Shown: positions 16,990 through 25,603, numbered from the stretch's first letter. The stretch is 64,000 bases of DNA from Planctomycetota bacterium (GCA_020848275.1 JADLAK010000041.1:62001-126000); one strand, 5' to 3'. The notes: generated by a model not told the origin, from the letters alone. A program made the numbers and translations.

Positions 16990-18180
16990 ATGAACTTTTC
17001 AGACATCGTGATTACCCACGCGCTGCGCACACCGATTGGCAAATTCCAGGGCTCGCTTGCGAACTTGACGGCGGTTCAGCTTGGCACGCACGCGGTTAAA
17101 TCGATTCTCGGCCAGTCGAAGATCGACCCGAAGCTGGTGGGGGAGGTCGTGATGGGCCACGCGCGCCAGGCCGGCAACGGCCCCAATCCCGCGCGCCAGG
17201 TTGCGATTCACGCGGGCATCCCGGACACCGCGACCGCGTTCACCATCAACAAGGCCTGCGCCTCGGGTTTGAAAGCAATCGTGCTGGCGGCGCAATCGGT
17301 GATGAACGGCGACGTCGAAGTTGCCGTTGCCGGCGGCATGGAAAGCATGAGCAATGTGCCGTTCATGCTCAGCGCCGACGCGCGCCAGGGCTGGCGCCTG
17401 GGCCACCACGAAGTGACCGACCTGATGTACCGCGACGGCTTCCATTGCCCGCTCGCCGACCAGCTCATGGGCCGCACCGCCGAGACCCTGCGTATGCGGT
17501 ACAAGATCACGCGCGAAGAGCAGGACGAGTTTGCGGCGGGCAGCCACAACAAGGCCGAAGCCGCGCAGAAGGCCGGCAAGTTCAAGGATGAAATCGCGCC
17601 GATCACGCTCAAGGACAAAAAGGGCGAGACGGTGATGGAGCGCGACGAGGGCATCCGCGAAGGCTGCAAGCCTGCTGACATGGCCAAACTGAAACCGGTG
17701 TTCATGGATGACGGCACGATCCACCCCGGCAACGCCTCGGGCATCACCGACGGCGGCAGCGCGCTTCTTTTGATGTCCGCAACGACCGCAAAGAAACTCG
17801 GGTACGCGCCGCTGGCGCGGCTGGAGGGCTACGCGATTGCCGGCGTCGACCCGAAAATCATGGGTATCGGTCCCCTGCCCGCGACCGCCAAGCTCAACAG
17901 CAAGCTCGGCCTGACGAACGCCGACTACGACCTGTTCGAGGTCAACGAGGCTTTTGCGGCGCAGGTCTTGGCGTGCGACCGTGAAATGAAACTCCCCCGC
18001 GACAAAATGAACGTCAATGGCGGCGCAATCGCGCTTGGCCACCCGATCGGCAACACCGGCGCGCGGCTTGTGACCACGCTTGTCCATGAGATGAAGCGCC
18101 GGGGCGATGTTAAACGCGGGCTGGCGACACTGTGCGTCTCGGGCGGCATGGGTTTCAGCCTGTCCTTGACACGTCAATAG
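16990..18180 (+). CDS. Acetyl-CoA acetyltransferase (thiolase)
   Basis: 396 aa, condenses two acetyl-CoA or cleaves acetoacetyl-CoA. Nucleophile Cys90 in [10 protein letters not shown], catalytic His351 in [11 protein letters not shown], and Cys382 in LCVSGGMG give the complete thiolase triad. VNEAFAAQ is also present. Length and motifs suit a biosynthetic-type (thiolase II) enzyme, but chain-length preference cannot be read. GAGGG precedes ATG 16990. No beta-oxidation or PHB genes are adjacent. Confidence 0.94.
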   Translation: MNFSDIVITHALRTPIGKFQGSLANLTAVQLGTHAVKSILGQSKIDPKLVGEVVMGHARQAGNGPNPARQVAIHAGIPDTATAFTINKACASGLKAIVLAAQSVMNGDVEVAVAGGMESMSNVPFMLSADARQGWRLGHHEVTDLMYRDGFHCPLADQLMGRTAETLRMRYKITREEQDEFAAGSHNKAEAAQKAGKFKDEIAPITLKDKKGETVMERDEGIREGCKPADMAKLKPVFMDDGTIHPGNASGITDGGSALLLMSATTAKKLGYAPLARLEGYAIAGVDPKIMGIGPLPATAKLNSKLGLTNADYDLFEVNEAFAAQVLACDREMKLPRDKMNVNGGAIALGHPIGNTGARLVTTLVHEMKRRGDVKRGLATLCVSGGMGFSLSLTRQ

Positions 18181-18197
18181 CCAAACCCAACAAACCG

Positions 18198-18304
18198 ACA
18201 CGAAGATCGCGAAGGCCACAAAGAAAAGCGTCAAAGACGGATTGCCGGTGTTGTGACACTGACTTGGTAGTTGCCTCTCTTGGTGTGCTTCGTGTCCTTC
18301 GTGT
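18198..18304. repeat. Inverted repeat with tandem-repeat arms (ACACGAAG family)
   Basis: Left arm 18198-18223 (ACACGAAGATCGCGAAGG...) and right arm 18279-18304 (...GCTTCGTGTCCTTCGTGT) match at about 20 of 26 positions. Units are CACGAAGGN. It lies between the thiolase and the next gene. Confidence 0.75.
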
Positions 18305-18336
18305 AAAGCAGTTGTTGTTTGAAGATGGAATCGTCT

Positions 18337-19293
18337 ATGTCGGTAAGACTGTCACGTAAAACCGGCTTGTTCGCGCTGATCCTCGACGAGCCGCGCTGGC
18401 TCGACCCGGCCGAGGTCGCGCAGCCCCTTTCGCTCGCTGTTAAAATCACGCGCGGCGACGCCGTGCGCGCCTGCCGGCTGCAACGCGGCATATTGTTCGA
18501 GGGTTTAATGCGCGAGCAGGCGGACGCCGGGCAACGTGTTCTCAAGGACCTTGGCGTCAACGCTACGGTCGCGCCGGACAGCGAATTTCCGGCCCTGCCC
18601 AAGGCCGCCGAGGTTTCGCTCGCGAAAGTCACCGCTGAGGCCTTTGAAACGCCGTCGCTGATGGGCGCGGGCATGCCGCGCATCTGGCCCTGGGGCGATC
18701 TTGCGCTGGTGGCCGCCGGCATCGTGCTCAATGCGCGCGGTGAGGCTGAACGCGTCAGTGGCGGCATGGAACCCGACCTGCTCGCCGAACAGGACGTGCG
18801 CCAGGCGCAGGCGCGCCGCCGCCTCGAGAAGGTGAAGGCACGCACCTTCCCCCTTGCCGAAATGATCAAGCAGTCCGAGCCCGAAGTTGCGGCGGTGCTG
18901 GCTTCGGCGCATCGGCGCAAGGTCGCCACGAAAAAGCGCGGCCTGCGCATCACCACGGCGCGCGAAAAGAACATGCTGCAGGTCGAAGCCGCGCCCAAGG
19001 GCGAATTCGAGGGCGTCGAGATCTTGGTCGACCTCGTTTTCACCAAGCCCTTTGAACGCCTGCGGCTATCGACCAACAGCCGTCTGATGGGCATTGCGCG
19101 CAGTACCCTGCCGGCCAAGAACCTCTACGCCTGGGTGCGGGCCATCGCCGAGTTCGCCAACGCGGCGACGCTTCCCGGTGCGACGCTGGCGGTCTCGGCG
19201 GGTGCGGATTCCGGCGAATATCTCTTCGATGACGCGGCGCAATTCGACGACTACTGCCGCTGGGCTTACTCCCGCCGCCTCGCCGTGAAGTAG
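18337..19293 (+). CDS. Conserved-looking soluble protein, function unknown
   Basis: 318 aa, no signal peptide or membrane helix. Residues about 5-80 include FALILDEPRWLDPAEVAQPL and CRLQRGILFEGL. The middle (about 160-185) is a charged helix (QAQARRRLEKVKARTFP). The end has FDDAAQFDDYCRWAYSRR. I do not recognise the family. ATG 18337 has GGA seven bases upstream; ATG 18325 and TTG 18319 are in frame. It precedes the HEAT-repeat gene on the same strand, but a promoter-like sequence lies between them. Confidence 0.72.
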   Translation: MSVRLSRKTGLFALILDEPRWLDPAEVAQPLSLAVKITRGDAVRACRLQRGILFEGLMREQADAGQRVLKDLGVNATVAPDSEFPALPKAAEVSLAKVTAEAFETPSLMGAGMPRIWPWGDLALVAAGIVLNARGEAERVSGGMEPDLLAEQDVRQAQARRRLEKVKARTFPLAEMIKQSEPEVAAVLASAHRRKVATKKRGLRITTAREKNMLQVEAAPKGEFEGVEILVDLVFTKPFERLRLSTNSRLMGIARSTLPAKNLYAWVRAIAEFANAATLPGATLAVSAGADSGEYLFDDAAQFDDYCRWAYSRRLAVK

Positions 19294-19316
19294 CCGCATG
19301 CATGCGGTTATTGTAT

Positions 19317-19344
19317 TTGACGTATTTTATGATTTTTATAGTAT
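19317..19344 (+). promoter_or_regulatory. Candidate sigma-70-type promoter for the HEAT-repeat gene
   Basis: TTGACG at 19317-19322 and TAGTAT at 19339-19344 with 16 bp between, in a short AT-rich stretch. The start point would fall near 19350, just before AGAGGTG and the GTG start at 19363. Confidence 0.5.
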
Positions 19345-19362
19345 GTCGTGCAGAGGTGCAAA

Positions 19363-21288
19363 GTGCCCCTGCGTGACACATTTGCTGCGTTACAAAGCAT
19401 CCACGGCCCGCGGCTCGTGCCGGCGTTAATCGCCGCGCTCGATAGCGGCGATCCGCGTATTTCCGCGCCCGCCGCAAGGGCCATTGCCTTGCAGGGCGGC
19501 GCCGAGGGCCAGGCTGCGCTGCTTGAGCGCGTGGCGATGTTGCCGCAATCAGCGCGCGTTGAGGCCGCGACTGCGGTGTCCTCGATGCGCAACGCGCTGA
19601 TGGCGGCCGCGCGCGATGCGCGCGACGACCGGCGCGATGGGGCGCTGATCCTGCTTGAAATCTGCACTGACATCGAGGCGGCAGAGCCGCTGGCGGAATA
19701 TCTCACTGACACCAACGAGGATTTTCGGCAGCGCGCATCTCGGGCGTTACGGGCGCTGATCGACACCTTTACGCGCACGCGCGCGGTCAAGGAAAACGCC
19801 GCGGCGTCAGGCGTCGAGAAAACCCGCGTGATGTTGCGCGCGTTGCGCGCGGCGCTTGAGAGTTACAGCCGGCACCTGTTCGAATTCGTTCCCGACAGCG
19901 TGATTGTGCTGGGCGGTGACTTCCAGGCGCTGCTGACCGATGTGCTGCGCGTGGAGCTTTCAAAGACGCGCGAGGAAACGGGCGCCGTCGAACGTTACCT
20001 GATTGGCGGCAGTGACGCGGCGACGCTAGGGTTTTTGCTGGACCGCCTCGGCGACCCGCTGCCTGATGTACGGGCGGCGGTGCGCCGCATCTGGCGGCTC
20101 AAGCGCGGCGTGCGCGCCAACGAATCGCTCTCACGCCTGATGGAATCCATGGAGGAAGGGCACATGCGCAGGTGCCTCGCTGCTGCGCGCGGCTTTCCGC
20201 CGCTGGCGATGATGGCGGGCCAGATGGCGGCGTATTCCGTGACCGCGCTGAAAAACCTGATGGCGGCCTTTGCCCACGTCCAGTGCGACAACGCCACGCG
20301 CATCGAGGTTTACGCCGCGCTTGGCGAATCCCGCCACGTGGCCGTCAGCGACGAATGCCGCAGCCGGCTGATGGTCATGCCCGCTGAGCAAGTCGCGCCC
20401 GTGTTGATGCGCCAGGCGCGGGAAGCCAGTGCGCGCGCCGCGCTGTTTGCGCTGACTACGCTGGCCGAAATGGGCCACCCGGGCGCGCTCAAGGCCGCAA
20501 GCGACATGCTGCGCGCCGACCGTGCGGATTTGCGCGATGCCGCCGCGCGGTTTGTCGCGGCGCGCGCGTACCGGCGCTACGTGCAGGGCTTCGAGCACAT
20601 GAGCAACGACCAGCGCCGCGAATCCGGCGCGATGCTGCACCTTGTCGACGACGACGTGATCGACGACCTGCGCAAGCAGATCTGCGCCGCGGACCCGGAT
20701 GTGCGGCTGCGCGCGCTGCGCATCGTCGATTTCACGCATAACGCCGCGCGTTTGAAGGAGACCGTCGTGGAACTCATGCACGACCCCGACGCGCGCGTGC
20801 GCGCCACGGTCGTTGGCTTGCTGAGCGCGCTGCGCAGCGAAGACGCAATTGCGGCCATCGGCGGGTTGCTCGCCGACCCGGACACGCGCGTGCGCGCCAA
20901 CGCCGTCGAGGCGGTTGAGGCGCTGGGCGACAAAGAGCTTGCGCGCGGGTTGTTCCCGTTTTTGGAAGATCCCAACAACCGCATCCGCGGCAACGCCGCC
21001 AAGGCGCTCTACACGCTGGGTTTCCACGAGTACGCGATCAGCGTGATGCGCGCGATGCTCGAGGACGAGGCGCCGCTGATGCGCATGAGCGCGACCTGGG
21101 CCATCAAGACCACGCGTCCGCCCGGGGGCGGCGGGTGGCTGCGTGCGCGGCTGCGGGTTGAAGCGGACGAAGGCGTGCGCCAGCGGCTTGAAACCGCCGT
21201 CGGCGAGATGAGCGTGTTTGCGTCGCGGCTGGTACGCGCGAGCACCTCGGCGCTGACCAAACGTGTTACGGCGGGAGGCGTGCAATGA
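19363..21288 (+). CDS. HEAT-repeat protein
   Basis: 641 aa, soluble, rich in Ala, Arg and Asp. Tandem helical HEAT repeats run through most of the length, clearest at about 475-580: CAADPDVRLRALRIVD, MHDPDARVRATVVGLL, LADPDTRVRANAVEAVEAL, LEDPNNRIRGNAAKALYTL. Such proteins act as scaffolds; there is no catalytic motif. I prefer GTG 19363 because AGAGGTG lies just upstream; GTG 19348 is also possible. The stop overlaps the next start by 4 nt, so the two are coupled. Confidence 0.85.
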   Translation: MPLRDTFAALQSIHGPRLVPALIAALDSGDPRISAPAARAIALQGGAEGQAALLERVAMLPQSARVEAATAVSSMRNALMAAARDARDDRRDGALILLEICTDIEAAEPLAEYLTDTNEDFRQRASRALRALIDTFTRTRAVKENAAASGVEKTRVMLRALRAALESYSRHLFEFVPDSVIVLGGDFQALLTDVLRVELSKTREETGAVERYLIGGSDAATLGFLLDRLGDPLPDVRAAVRRIWRLKRGVRANESLSRLMESMEEGHMRRCLAAARGFPPLAMMAGQMAAYSVTALKNLMAAFAHVQCDNATRIEVYAALGESRHVAVSDECRSRLMVMPAEQVAPVLMRQAREASARAALFALTTLAEMGHPGALKAASDMLRADRADLRDAAARFVAARAYRRYVQGFEHMSNDQRRESGAMLHLVDDDVIDDLRKQICAADPDVRLRALRIVDFTHNAARLKETVVELMHDPDARVRATVVGLLSALRSEDAIAAIGGLLADPDTRVRANAVEAVEALGDKELARGLFPFLEDPNNRIRGNAAKALYTLGFHEYAISVMRAMLEDEAPLMRMSATWAIKTTRPPGGGGWLRARLRVEADEGVRQRLETAVGEMSVFASRLVRASTSALTKRVTAGGVQ

Positions 21289-21659
21289 TTTTGCTCCAGC
21301 ACGACTACCATCACGTGTTTGGCCCGCAATCGGGCGCGCAACAGGCATTCAACCCCACCTGGATCATCGTCGGCGTGCTGGCGGCGCTGGTGATCTCGGC
21401 CGCGGCGCTTTTGCTGCTGCGGCGTGTGCGCATCCTGCGCATGGCGCGCGCCGACGAAGATGTCTTCACGCGGCTGTGCAACGCCAACGGGCTGACGAAG
21501 CACCAGGTGTATTTGTTGCGGCGGATGTACCACGAGATGAAGCTGGATAACCCGCTGCTGCTTTTTCTCGTACCGGGGACATTCGACCGCTACGAGCCGA
21601 CGCTGGCAGGCAAGCGCCTGGCGCTGGTGAAAGCTATCAGGGGGAAAGTGTTTAGCTGA
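21285..21659 (+). CDS. Single-pass membrane protein coupled to the HEAT-repeat gene
   Basis: 124 aa. One membrane helix at about 27-46 (IIVGVLAALVISAAALLLL), then a cytoplasmic basic stretch and a helical region with GLTKHQVYLLRRMYHEM and NPLLLFLVPGTFDR. That last region resembles, by memory, the helical segment before the PilZ domain in some spirochaete and deltaproteobacterial proteins (GLxxxExxLLxxL...NPxxL), but no PilZ domain follows. The 4-nt overlap with the HEAT gene suggests they work together, perhaps as a membrane-tethered scaffold. Confidence 0.75.
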   Translation: MILLQHDYHHVFGPQSGAQQAFNPTWIIVGVLAALVISAAALLLLRRVRILRMARADEDVFTRLCNANGLTKHQVYLLRRMYHEMKLDNPLLLFLVPGTFDRYEPTLAGKRLALVKAIRGKVFS

Positions 21660-21696
21660 TGTAGCTGGGCCCGTGCCTCAGCACGGAAACCGGAAT

Positions 21697-22494
21697 TCAA
21701 CGGTTGTCGGCCTGGGGCCGGGAGGCTCCCCCGCCAATGACTTCCGCCATGATCGCAATCGCGATTTCAGCGGGCGTTTGCGCACCGATTGCAAGGCCCA
21801 CGGGGCATTTGACGCGCGACCAATGCTCCCTGGTCGCGCCTGACTTCAACGCGGTCTCGGTCATCTTCGCGAATTTCGCCTTGCTGCCGATGGCGCCCAG
21901 GCGGGCGTTGGGCAGCTTTACCAGCGCCGGTATTAAACCGTCGAGGTCGAAGCTGCCGTTGTAACCAAGGCCGACCACATGCGTGATCGCGGGCAGGTCG
22001 TTGCGGCCGAGATACTTCGAAGGGCGCGCCCAGACGACCTCAAGCGCGCCGGGGAAGTCCGCCTTGACGGCGTATTCCGCGCGGTCGTCGACGACGACGT
22101 AGGGATATTCCAACTGGCGGCAGAGTGATGCTACGGCGCGCGCGACGTGGCCCGCGCCAAGCAAAAGCAGGCAGGGTTTTTCCATGAACACCTCGATGAA
22201 CACTTCGTTAGTGCCGCCGCAAAGCGACGCAACGAGATTGCCGGGCCGCGTGGTGAGTTCGTATTGCACGCTGCGGGAGCGGCCCTCGGCCAAAGCATTG
22301 AGCGCAAGTTTGACCATCTGGAATTCAGCGTCGCCTCCGCCGATGGTGCCGACGCGTTCGCCGTCGGCGGCCACAAGCATCTTGAAACCCTGCTTGCCGG
22401 GGCTTGAGCCTTTGACCTTCACGAGATGTATCAGCGCAAAGCGCCGGTTTGCGGCGAGAAGCTGCGCAGTGCGATTGAAGACGGTCTGAAGCAT
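21697..22494 (-). CDS. xdhC: XdhC/CoxI family protein
   Basis: 265 aa. This family inserts sulfurated molybdenum cofactor into xanthine dehydrogenase-type enzymes. The N-terminal XdhC_CoxI domain has VKGSSPGKQGFKMLV (27-41) and GTIGGGDAE. The C-terminal Rossmann domain has LLLGAGHVARAVA and ends GLAIGAQTPAEIAIAI, the usual XdhC signature. The structural molybdoenzyme is not in the window. A MocA-like gene lies just upstream on the same strand, so the pair forms a Mo-cofactor maturation unit. Confidence 0.92.
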   Translation of the reverse strand: MLQTVFNRTAQLLAANRRFALIHLVKVKGSSPGKQGFKMLVAADGERVGTIGGGDAEFQMVKLALNALAEGRSRSVQYELTTRPGNLVASLCGGTNEVFIEVFMEKPCLLLLGAGHVARAVASLCRQLEYPYVVVDDRAEYAVKADFPGALEVVWARPSKYLGRNDLPAITHVVGLGYNGSFDLDGLIPALVKLPNARLGAIGSKAKFAKMTETALKSGATREHWSRVKCPVGLAIGAQTPAEIAIAIMAEVIGGGASRPQADNR

Positions 22495-22508
22495 GGGGAT
22501 AGACTAAA

Positions 22509-22566
22509 CGGGAATCGGAAATCGGGAATGGGGATTCGATTCCCTATAGCCGATTCCCCATTCCCG
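22509..22566. repeat. Inverted repeat with tandem-repeat arms (GGGAATCGG family)
   Basis: Left arm 22509-22538 (CGGGAATCGGAAATCGGG...) and right arm 22539-22566 (...CGATTCCCCATTCCCG). The mocA stop codon (22544-22546) and last six residues are encoded inside it. Confidence 0.85.
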
Positions 22567-23176
22567 CCTGCTTTTTCGCTGCTTCATATTCTTGCGGCGT
22601 GTCCACATCCACGAGAACACCCGCGTTCTTTACCGGCACATCCTTGACCTGCGTGGGGTTTGCGTCGATGACCGTGCGCGCGGTTTGATCGGACTTCAGT
22701 TCCATGAAGGGCTGTCGAAAGCCGATGTCGACCAACATCGGGTGGCCGCGTGCGCCGCCGTGTGTCGGGATGAAAATGCGCATCAGTGCGCGGCGACCGC
22801 TTGCGTACGCGTCGCGCAGCGCGTGAAGGTCCGGCACGGTAATCAGCGGGCAATCCACGGGCCACAGAAACGCCGCGTCGGTTGCGAAGTCCAGCGACTT
22901 CATGCCGATCTGCATGCTCGAGACCTGCCCGCGTTCGGGATGATCGTTGATCAGCACCGTTGTGCCCGCGAAATTCGCCTTGCCCTGGATCGCAAGCGCG
23001 TCTTTGCCCAGCACGACGATGATTTTTTCGATGCCCGCCGCACGCGCGACCTCGAACTGGCGCTCGATCAGCGGCTTGCCGCCCCAATCCAGCAGCGCCT
23101 TGGGCCGGCCCATTCGCGTTGAATCGCCCGCGGCGAGGATGATTGCGGCGAGAGAGATGGGAACGTCATCTTGCAT
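22544..23176 (-). CDS. MobA/MocA-like molybdopterin nucleotidyltransferase
   Basis: 210 aa. NTP-transferase fold with LAAGDSTRMGRPKALL (14-29), the signature of MocA/MobA enzymes that add CMP or GMP to Mo-molybdopterin. WPVDCPLI supplies the metal-binding Asp, and GGARGHP follows later. Next to xdhC, cytidylyltransferase (MocA) is the more likely role. The last six residues (GMGNRL) and the TAG stop come from an intergenic repeat, so the native C-terminus seems to have been replaced. Confidence 0.88.
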   Translation of the reverse strand: MQDDVPISLAAIILAAGDSTRMGRPKALLDWGGKPLIERQFEVARAAGIEKIIVVLGKDALAIQGKANFAGTTVLINDHPERGQVSSMQIGMKSLDFATDAAFLWPVDCPLITVPDLHALRDAYASGRRALMRIFIPTHGGARGHPMLVDIGFRQPFMELKSDQTARTVIDANPTQVKDVPVKNAGVLVDVDTPQEYEAAKKQAGMGNRL

Positions 23177-23191
23177 GGCTTGAGGGATAGA

Positions 23192-23260
23192 GAGCTGGAG
23201 TGTTGGAGAGATGGGAGCCAGGGTTGGCTATCTCTCCATCTCTCCAATGCTCAATCGCTC
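23192..23260. repeat. Inverted repeat with tandem-repeat arms (CTCCAATGCTC family)
   Basis: Left arm 23192-23214 (GAGCTGGAGTGTTGGAGAG...) and right arm 23236-23260 (CCATCTCTCCAATGCTCAA...) pair with gaps, between mocA and fabL. Confidence 0.7.
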
Positions 23261-23263
23261 AAG

Positions 23264-24028
23264 TTACCCGGGCAGCTTGATCGAAAGGCCGCCGTCGATG
23301 ATAAAGGTCTGGCCGTGAACCATCTTGGTCAGGTCGCTGCACATGATCATCACGCCGTCGGCGACGTCCTCGGGCTCGACCAGGCGCTTTGCGGGCGTCC
23401 AGTACAGGCTGTCCTTGATCATGATCTCGCGGTTGGGGAAGTGGGCCAGCGCCTCGGTATCGACGACGCTCGCACTGACCGCGTTCACGTTGATGCCATG
23501 TTCGGCGTATTCGACGCAAAGGTGGCGCACGAGGCTTTCCAGCGCCGCCTTGCTTGCGCCGACGGCGGCGTAGTTATTGAAGGCGTGTGTGGCCCCGAGG
23601 CTCGAGACCGCGACGATGCGGCCGTTGCCCTTCATCATCGGCACGGCGTGGCGCGAAAGCGCCAGCAGCGCATAGGCGTTGATGTCGAGCGTCCAGGTCC
23701 AGTGATGGTAAGTTAGCTCGGCGCTCGGCTTGAGGACGCCGCTCGCGGCGTTAGAAATCAGGAAGTTAAGTCCGCCGCCCCATTTATCCTTGAGGATGCC
23801 GAACATCTCGGCGATGTCCTCGTCCTTGGCGACGTTGCCTTTGAGCAGCAGCGGGGTCTTGCCCGAGGCCGCCTTGAGCTGCGCGACGGCGTCTTCGGCG
23901 CCCTTTTTGTTGCGAAGATAGTTGATCGCGATGTCGGCGCCCGCTCGTGCAAACCTTGTGGCAATCGCCAAACCGATGCCACGGGTGCCGCCGGTGATGA
24001 AGACCTTCTTCCCTGCGTAATCGAACAT
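23264..24028 (-). CDS. fabL: Enoyl-[acyl-carrier-protein] reductase, FabL type
   Basis: 254 aa, short-chain dehydrogenase fold that reduces enoyl-ACP in fatty-acid elongation. NADPH motif TGGTRGIG (12-19). Catalytic Tyr153 and Lys160 are spaced Y-x6-K (NYAAVGASK), the enoyl reductase spacing, not the Y-x3-K of ordinary SDRs. VDTEALAHFPNRE and GQTFIIDGGLS closely resemble Bacillus FabL as I remember it. No other fab genes are adjacent. Confidence 0.9.
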   Translation of the reverse strand: MFDYAGKKVFITGGTRGIGLAIATRFARAGADIAINYLRNKKGAEDAVAQLKAASGKTPLLLKGNVAKDEDIAEMFGILKDKWGGGLNFLISNAASGVLKPSAELTYHHWTWTLDINAYALLALSRHAVPMMKGNGRIVAVSSLGATHAFNNYAAVGASKAALESLVRHLCVEYAEHGINVNAVSASVVDTEALAHFPNREIMIKDSLYWTPAKRLVEPEDVADGVMIMCSDLTKMVHGQTFIIDGGLSIKLPG

Positions 24029-24194
24029 GTCTAACCCGCCTTATCGCCGTCAAGCGCCCGGGGCGATGCTTCTGCCGACCGCGCGGGGACGATAACCAAG
24101 TCCCGGCCGACGGGCCGGGACAACAGGCTGCGGATTGTAGGAAGTCGGGATGGGATGGGCAATTAGGACTTCCCGCCTCTTGAAATTTCGCCTA

Positions 24195-24221
24195 TTGACA
24201 AAAACATAAAAAACGTAAAAT
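24195..24221 (+). promoter_or_regulatory. Candidate promoter giving a near-leaderless transcript
   Basis: TTGACA (24195-24200) and TAAAAT (24216-24221) are 15 bp apart. The expected start point, about seven bases after the -10 box, coincides with ATG 24229, and no Shine-Dalgarno is present. Confidence 0.5.
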
Positions 24222-24228
24222 TGCGCGT

Positions 24229-24489
24229 ATGGCTGACATTCCACGCATCCTTGGCATCGAAATTCCGCTGAAGGTCCAACTTGTTGAAAGGACCATGGTC
24301 ATGCGCGAGGTGCTGAACTTCGCGCCCGGCAGCGTGATCGAATTCGAAACGCCCTGCGAGGCGCCGCTGCAATTGCACGCCAACGGGCAGGTGATCGCGC
24401 TTGGCCGCGCGGTCAAGGTCAACGAGCACTTCGGCCTGCAGGTGGCCGAAGTCGCGCAGCCCGCCGAAAAAATCCAGGCGCTGCAATAA
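24229..24489 (+). CDS. Orphan FliN-like (SpoA/C-ring) protein
   Basis: 86 aa. The whole protein is one SpoA domain as in the FliN/FliM C-terminus: LGIEIPLKVQLVERTMVMRE, LNFAPGSVIEFETPC, PLQLHANGQVIALGRAVKVN and FGLQVAEV. FliN forms the flagellar switch ring, and related proteins serve type III secretion. No other flagellar or secretion gene is in the window, and the N-terminal extension of full FliN is missing. It may belong to a dispersed motility set or a different complex. Translation may be leaderless. Confidence 0.85.
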   Translation: MADIPRILGIEIPLKVQLVERTMVMREVLNFAPGSVIEFETPCEAPLQLHANGQVIALGRAVKVNEHFGLQVAEVAQPAEKIQALQ

Positions 24490-24504
24490 ACACGACATAC
24501 ATGG

Positions 24505-24575
24505 GATAGTCAGGATGGTCAGATAAAACCTGATGTTGGTATTCCATTCTGTTCCTCCTGTCCATCCTTGTAAGT
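24505..24575. repeat. Inverted repeat with tandem-repeat arms (CAGGATGGTCAG family)
   Basis: Left GGATAGTCAGGATGGTCAG and right CTGTTCCTCCTGTCCATCC are roughly complementary. Related in word content to the elements flanking the LRR gene. Between the FliN-like gene and nifU. Confidence 0.6.
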
Positions 24576-24676
24576 CGTTCAGGGCAATAAACGGCAACTC
24601 CACTCTGTTCTGATATCGTGGACCAGCGTGGTCTTATTTGTATATTGAGGCCCGAACAAAGGATACGACGCGCACG

Positions 24677-25603
24677 ATGTGGGAATATTCGGACAAAGTA
24701 AGGGATCACTTCCTCAATCCCCGTAACGTCGGGGAAATCAAGGACGCCACAGTGATCGGCGAAGTCGGCTCGCTCGCGCGGGGCGACGCATTGCGTCTGT
24801 ACCTCAAACTCGACGGCTCCGAAGTCATCCAGGACGCGAAATTCCAGAGTTTTGGCGGCGCAAGCGCCATCGCCAGCAGCAGCGCGCTCACTGAACTCAT
24901 CAAGGGCCGCCACATTGACGACGCTGTGCGGCTGACCAGCGACGACATCTCGAAATATCTCGACGGCCTGCCCGAAGCCAAGATGCACACCAGCGTGATG
25001 GGCATGGAGGCGCTGGAAGTGGCCTACGCGCGCTATCGAGGCCTCGAACTCGACGAACAGGATGAAGAGGAAGGCCGCCTGATCTGCCGTTGCTTCAGCG
25101 TGCCCGAAGGCAAGATTGAACGCGCCGTGCGAGACCACACGCTTAACGCAGTCGAAGAAATCACTCATTATACCAAGGCCGGTGGCGGCTGCGGGTCCTG
25201 CCACATCGACCTCGAAGTCATCCTCGACCGCATCCGAGCCGAGCGCAAACAGAACGCCGAAGTTGAAGCCGTGAAGTCGGCGGCGGCCAATCCTGCGCCC
25301 GCCAAACCGATTGCGGGCGGCGCTAATCTGACGCAGCTCGAGCGCATGAAGCTCGTGCAGGAAGTGTTGGACCGCGACGTGCGCCCGGGGCTGGCCATGG
25401 ACGGCGGCGACATGGAGCTTGTCGATATCCAGGGCACGCGCGTGTTTGTACAACTGCACGGCCATTGCGTGAGTTGTTCGAGCAGCACCGCGACGATGCG
25501 ATTCTTCGTCGAGGACAAGCTGCGCGAACTTGTGGACCCGGCGATCGAGGTGATCGACACGACCAGCCACGGAGCCGAACTTCACGCGCCGCCGTTGAGA
25601 TAG
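24677..25603 (+). CDS. nifU: NifU-like Fe-S protein with degenerate scaffold domain
   Basis: 308 aa in the order of full-length NifU. The U-type scaffold domain is 1-125, the [2Fe-2S] BFD-like domain about 134-180, and the Nfu domain about 225-300. Compared with Azotobacter NifU from memory, the three scaffold cysteines are replaced: Arg35 (SLARGDA), Gly61 (SFGGASA) and Thr105 (KMHTSVM). The central cysteines (Cys137, Cys139, Cys172, Cys175) and the Nfu CxxC (HCVSC) are kept. So it may still carry clusters but should not assemble them on the N-terminal domain. ATG 24677 matches the usual MWxYS start. nifS follows. Confidence 0.92.
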   Translation: MWEYSDKVRDHFLNPRNVGEIKDATVIGEVGSLARGDALRLYLKLDGSEVIQDAKFQSFGGASAIASSSALTELIKGRHIDDAVRLTSDDISKYLDGLPEAKMHTSVMGMEALEVAYARYRGLELDEQDEEEGRLICRCFSVPEGKIERAVRDHTLNAVEEITHYTKAGGGCGSCHIDLEVILDRIRAERKQNAEVEAVKSAAANPAPAKPIAGGANLTQLERMKLVQEVLDRDVRPGLAMDGGDMELVDIQGTRVFVQLHGHCVSCSSSTATMRFFVEDKLRELVDPAIEVIDTTSHGAELHAPPLR

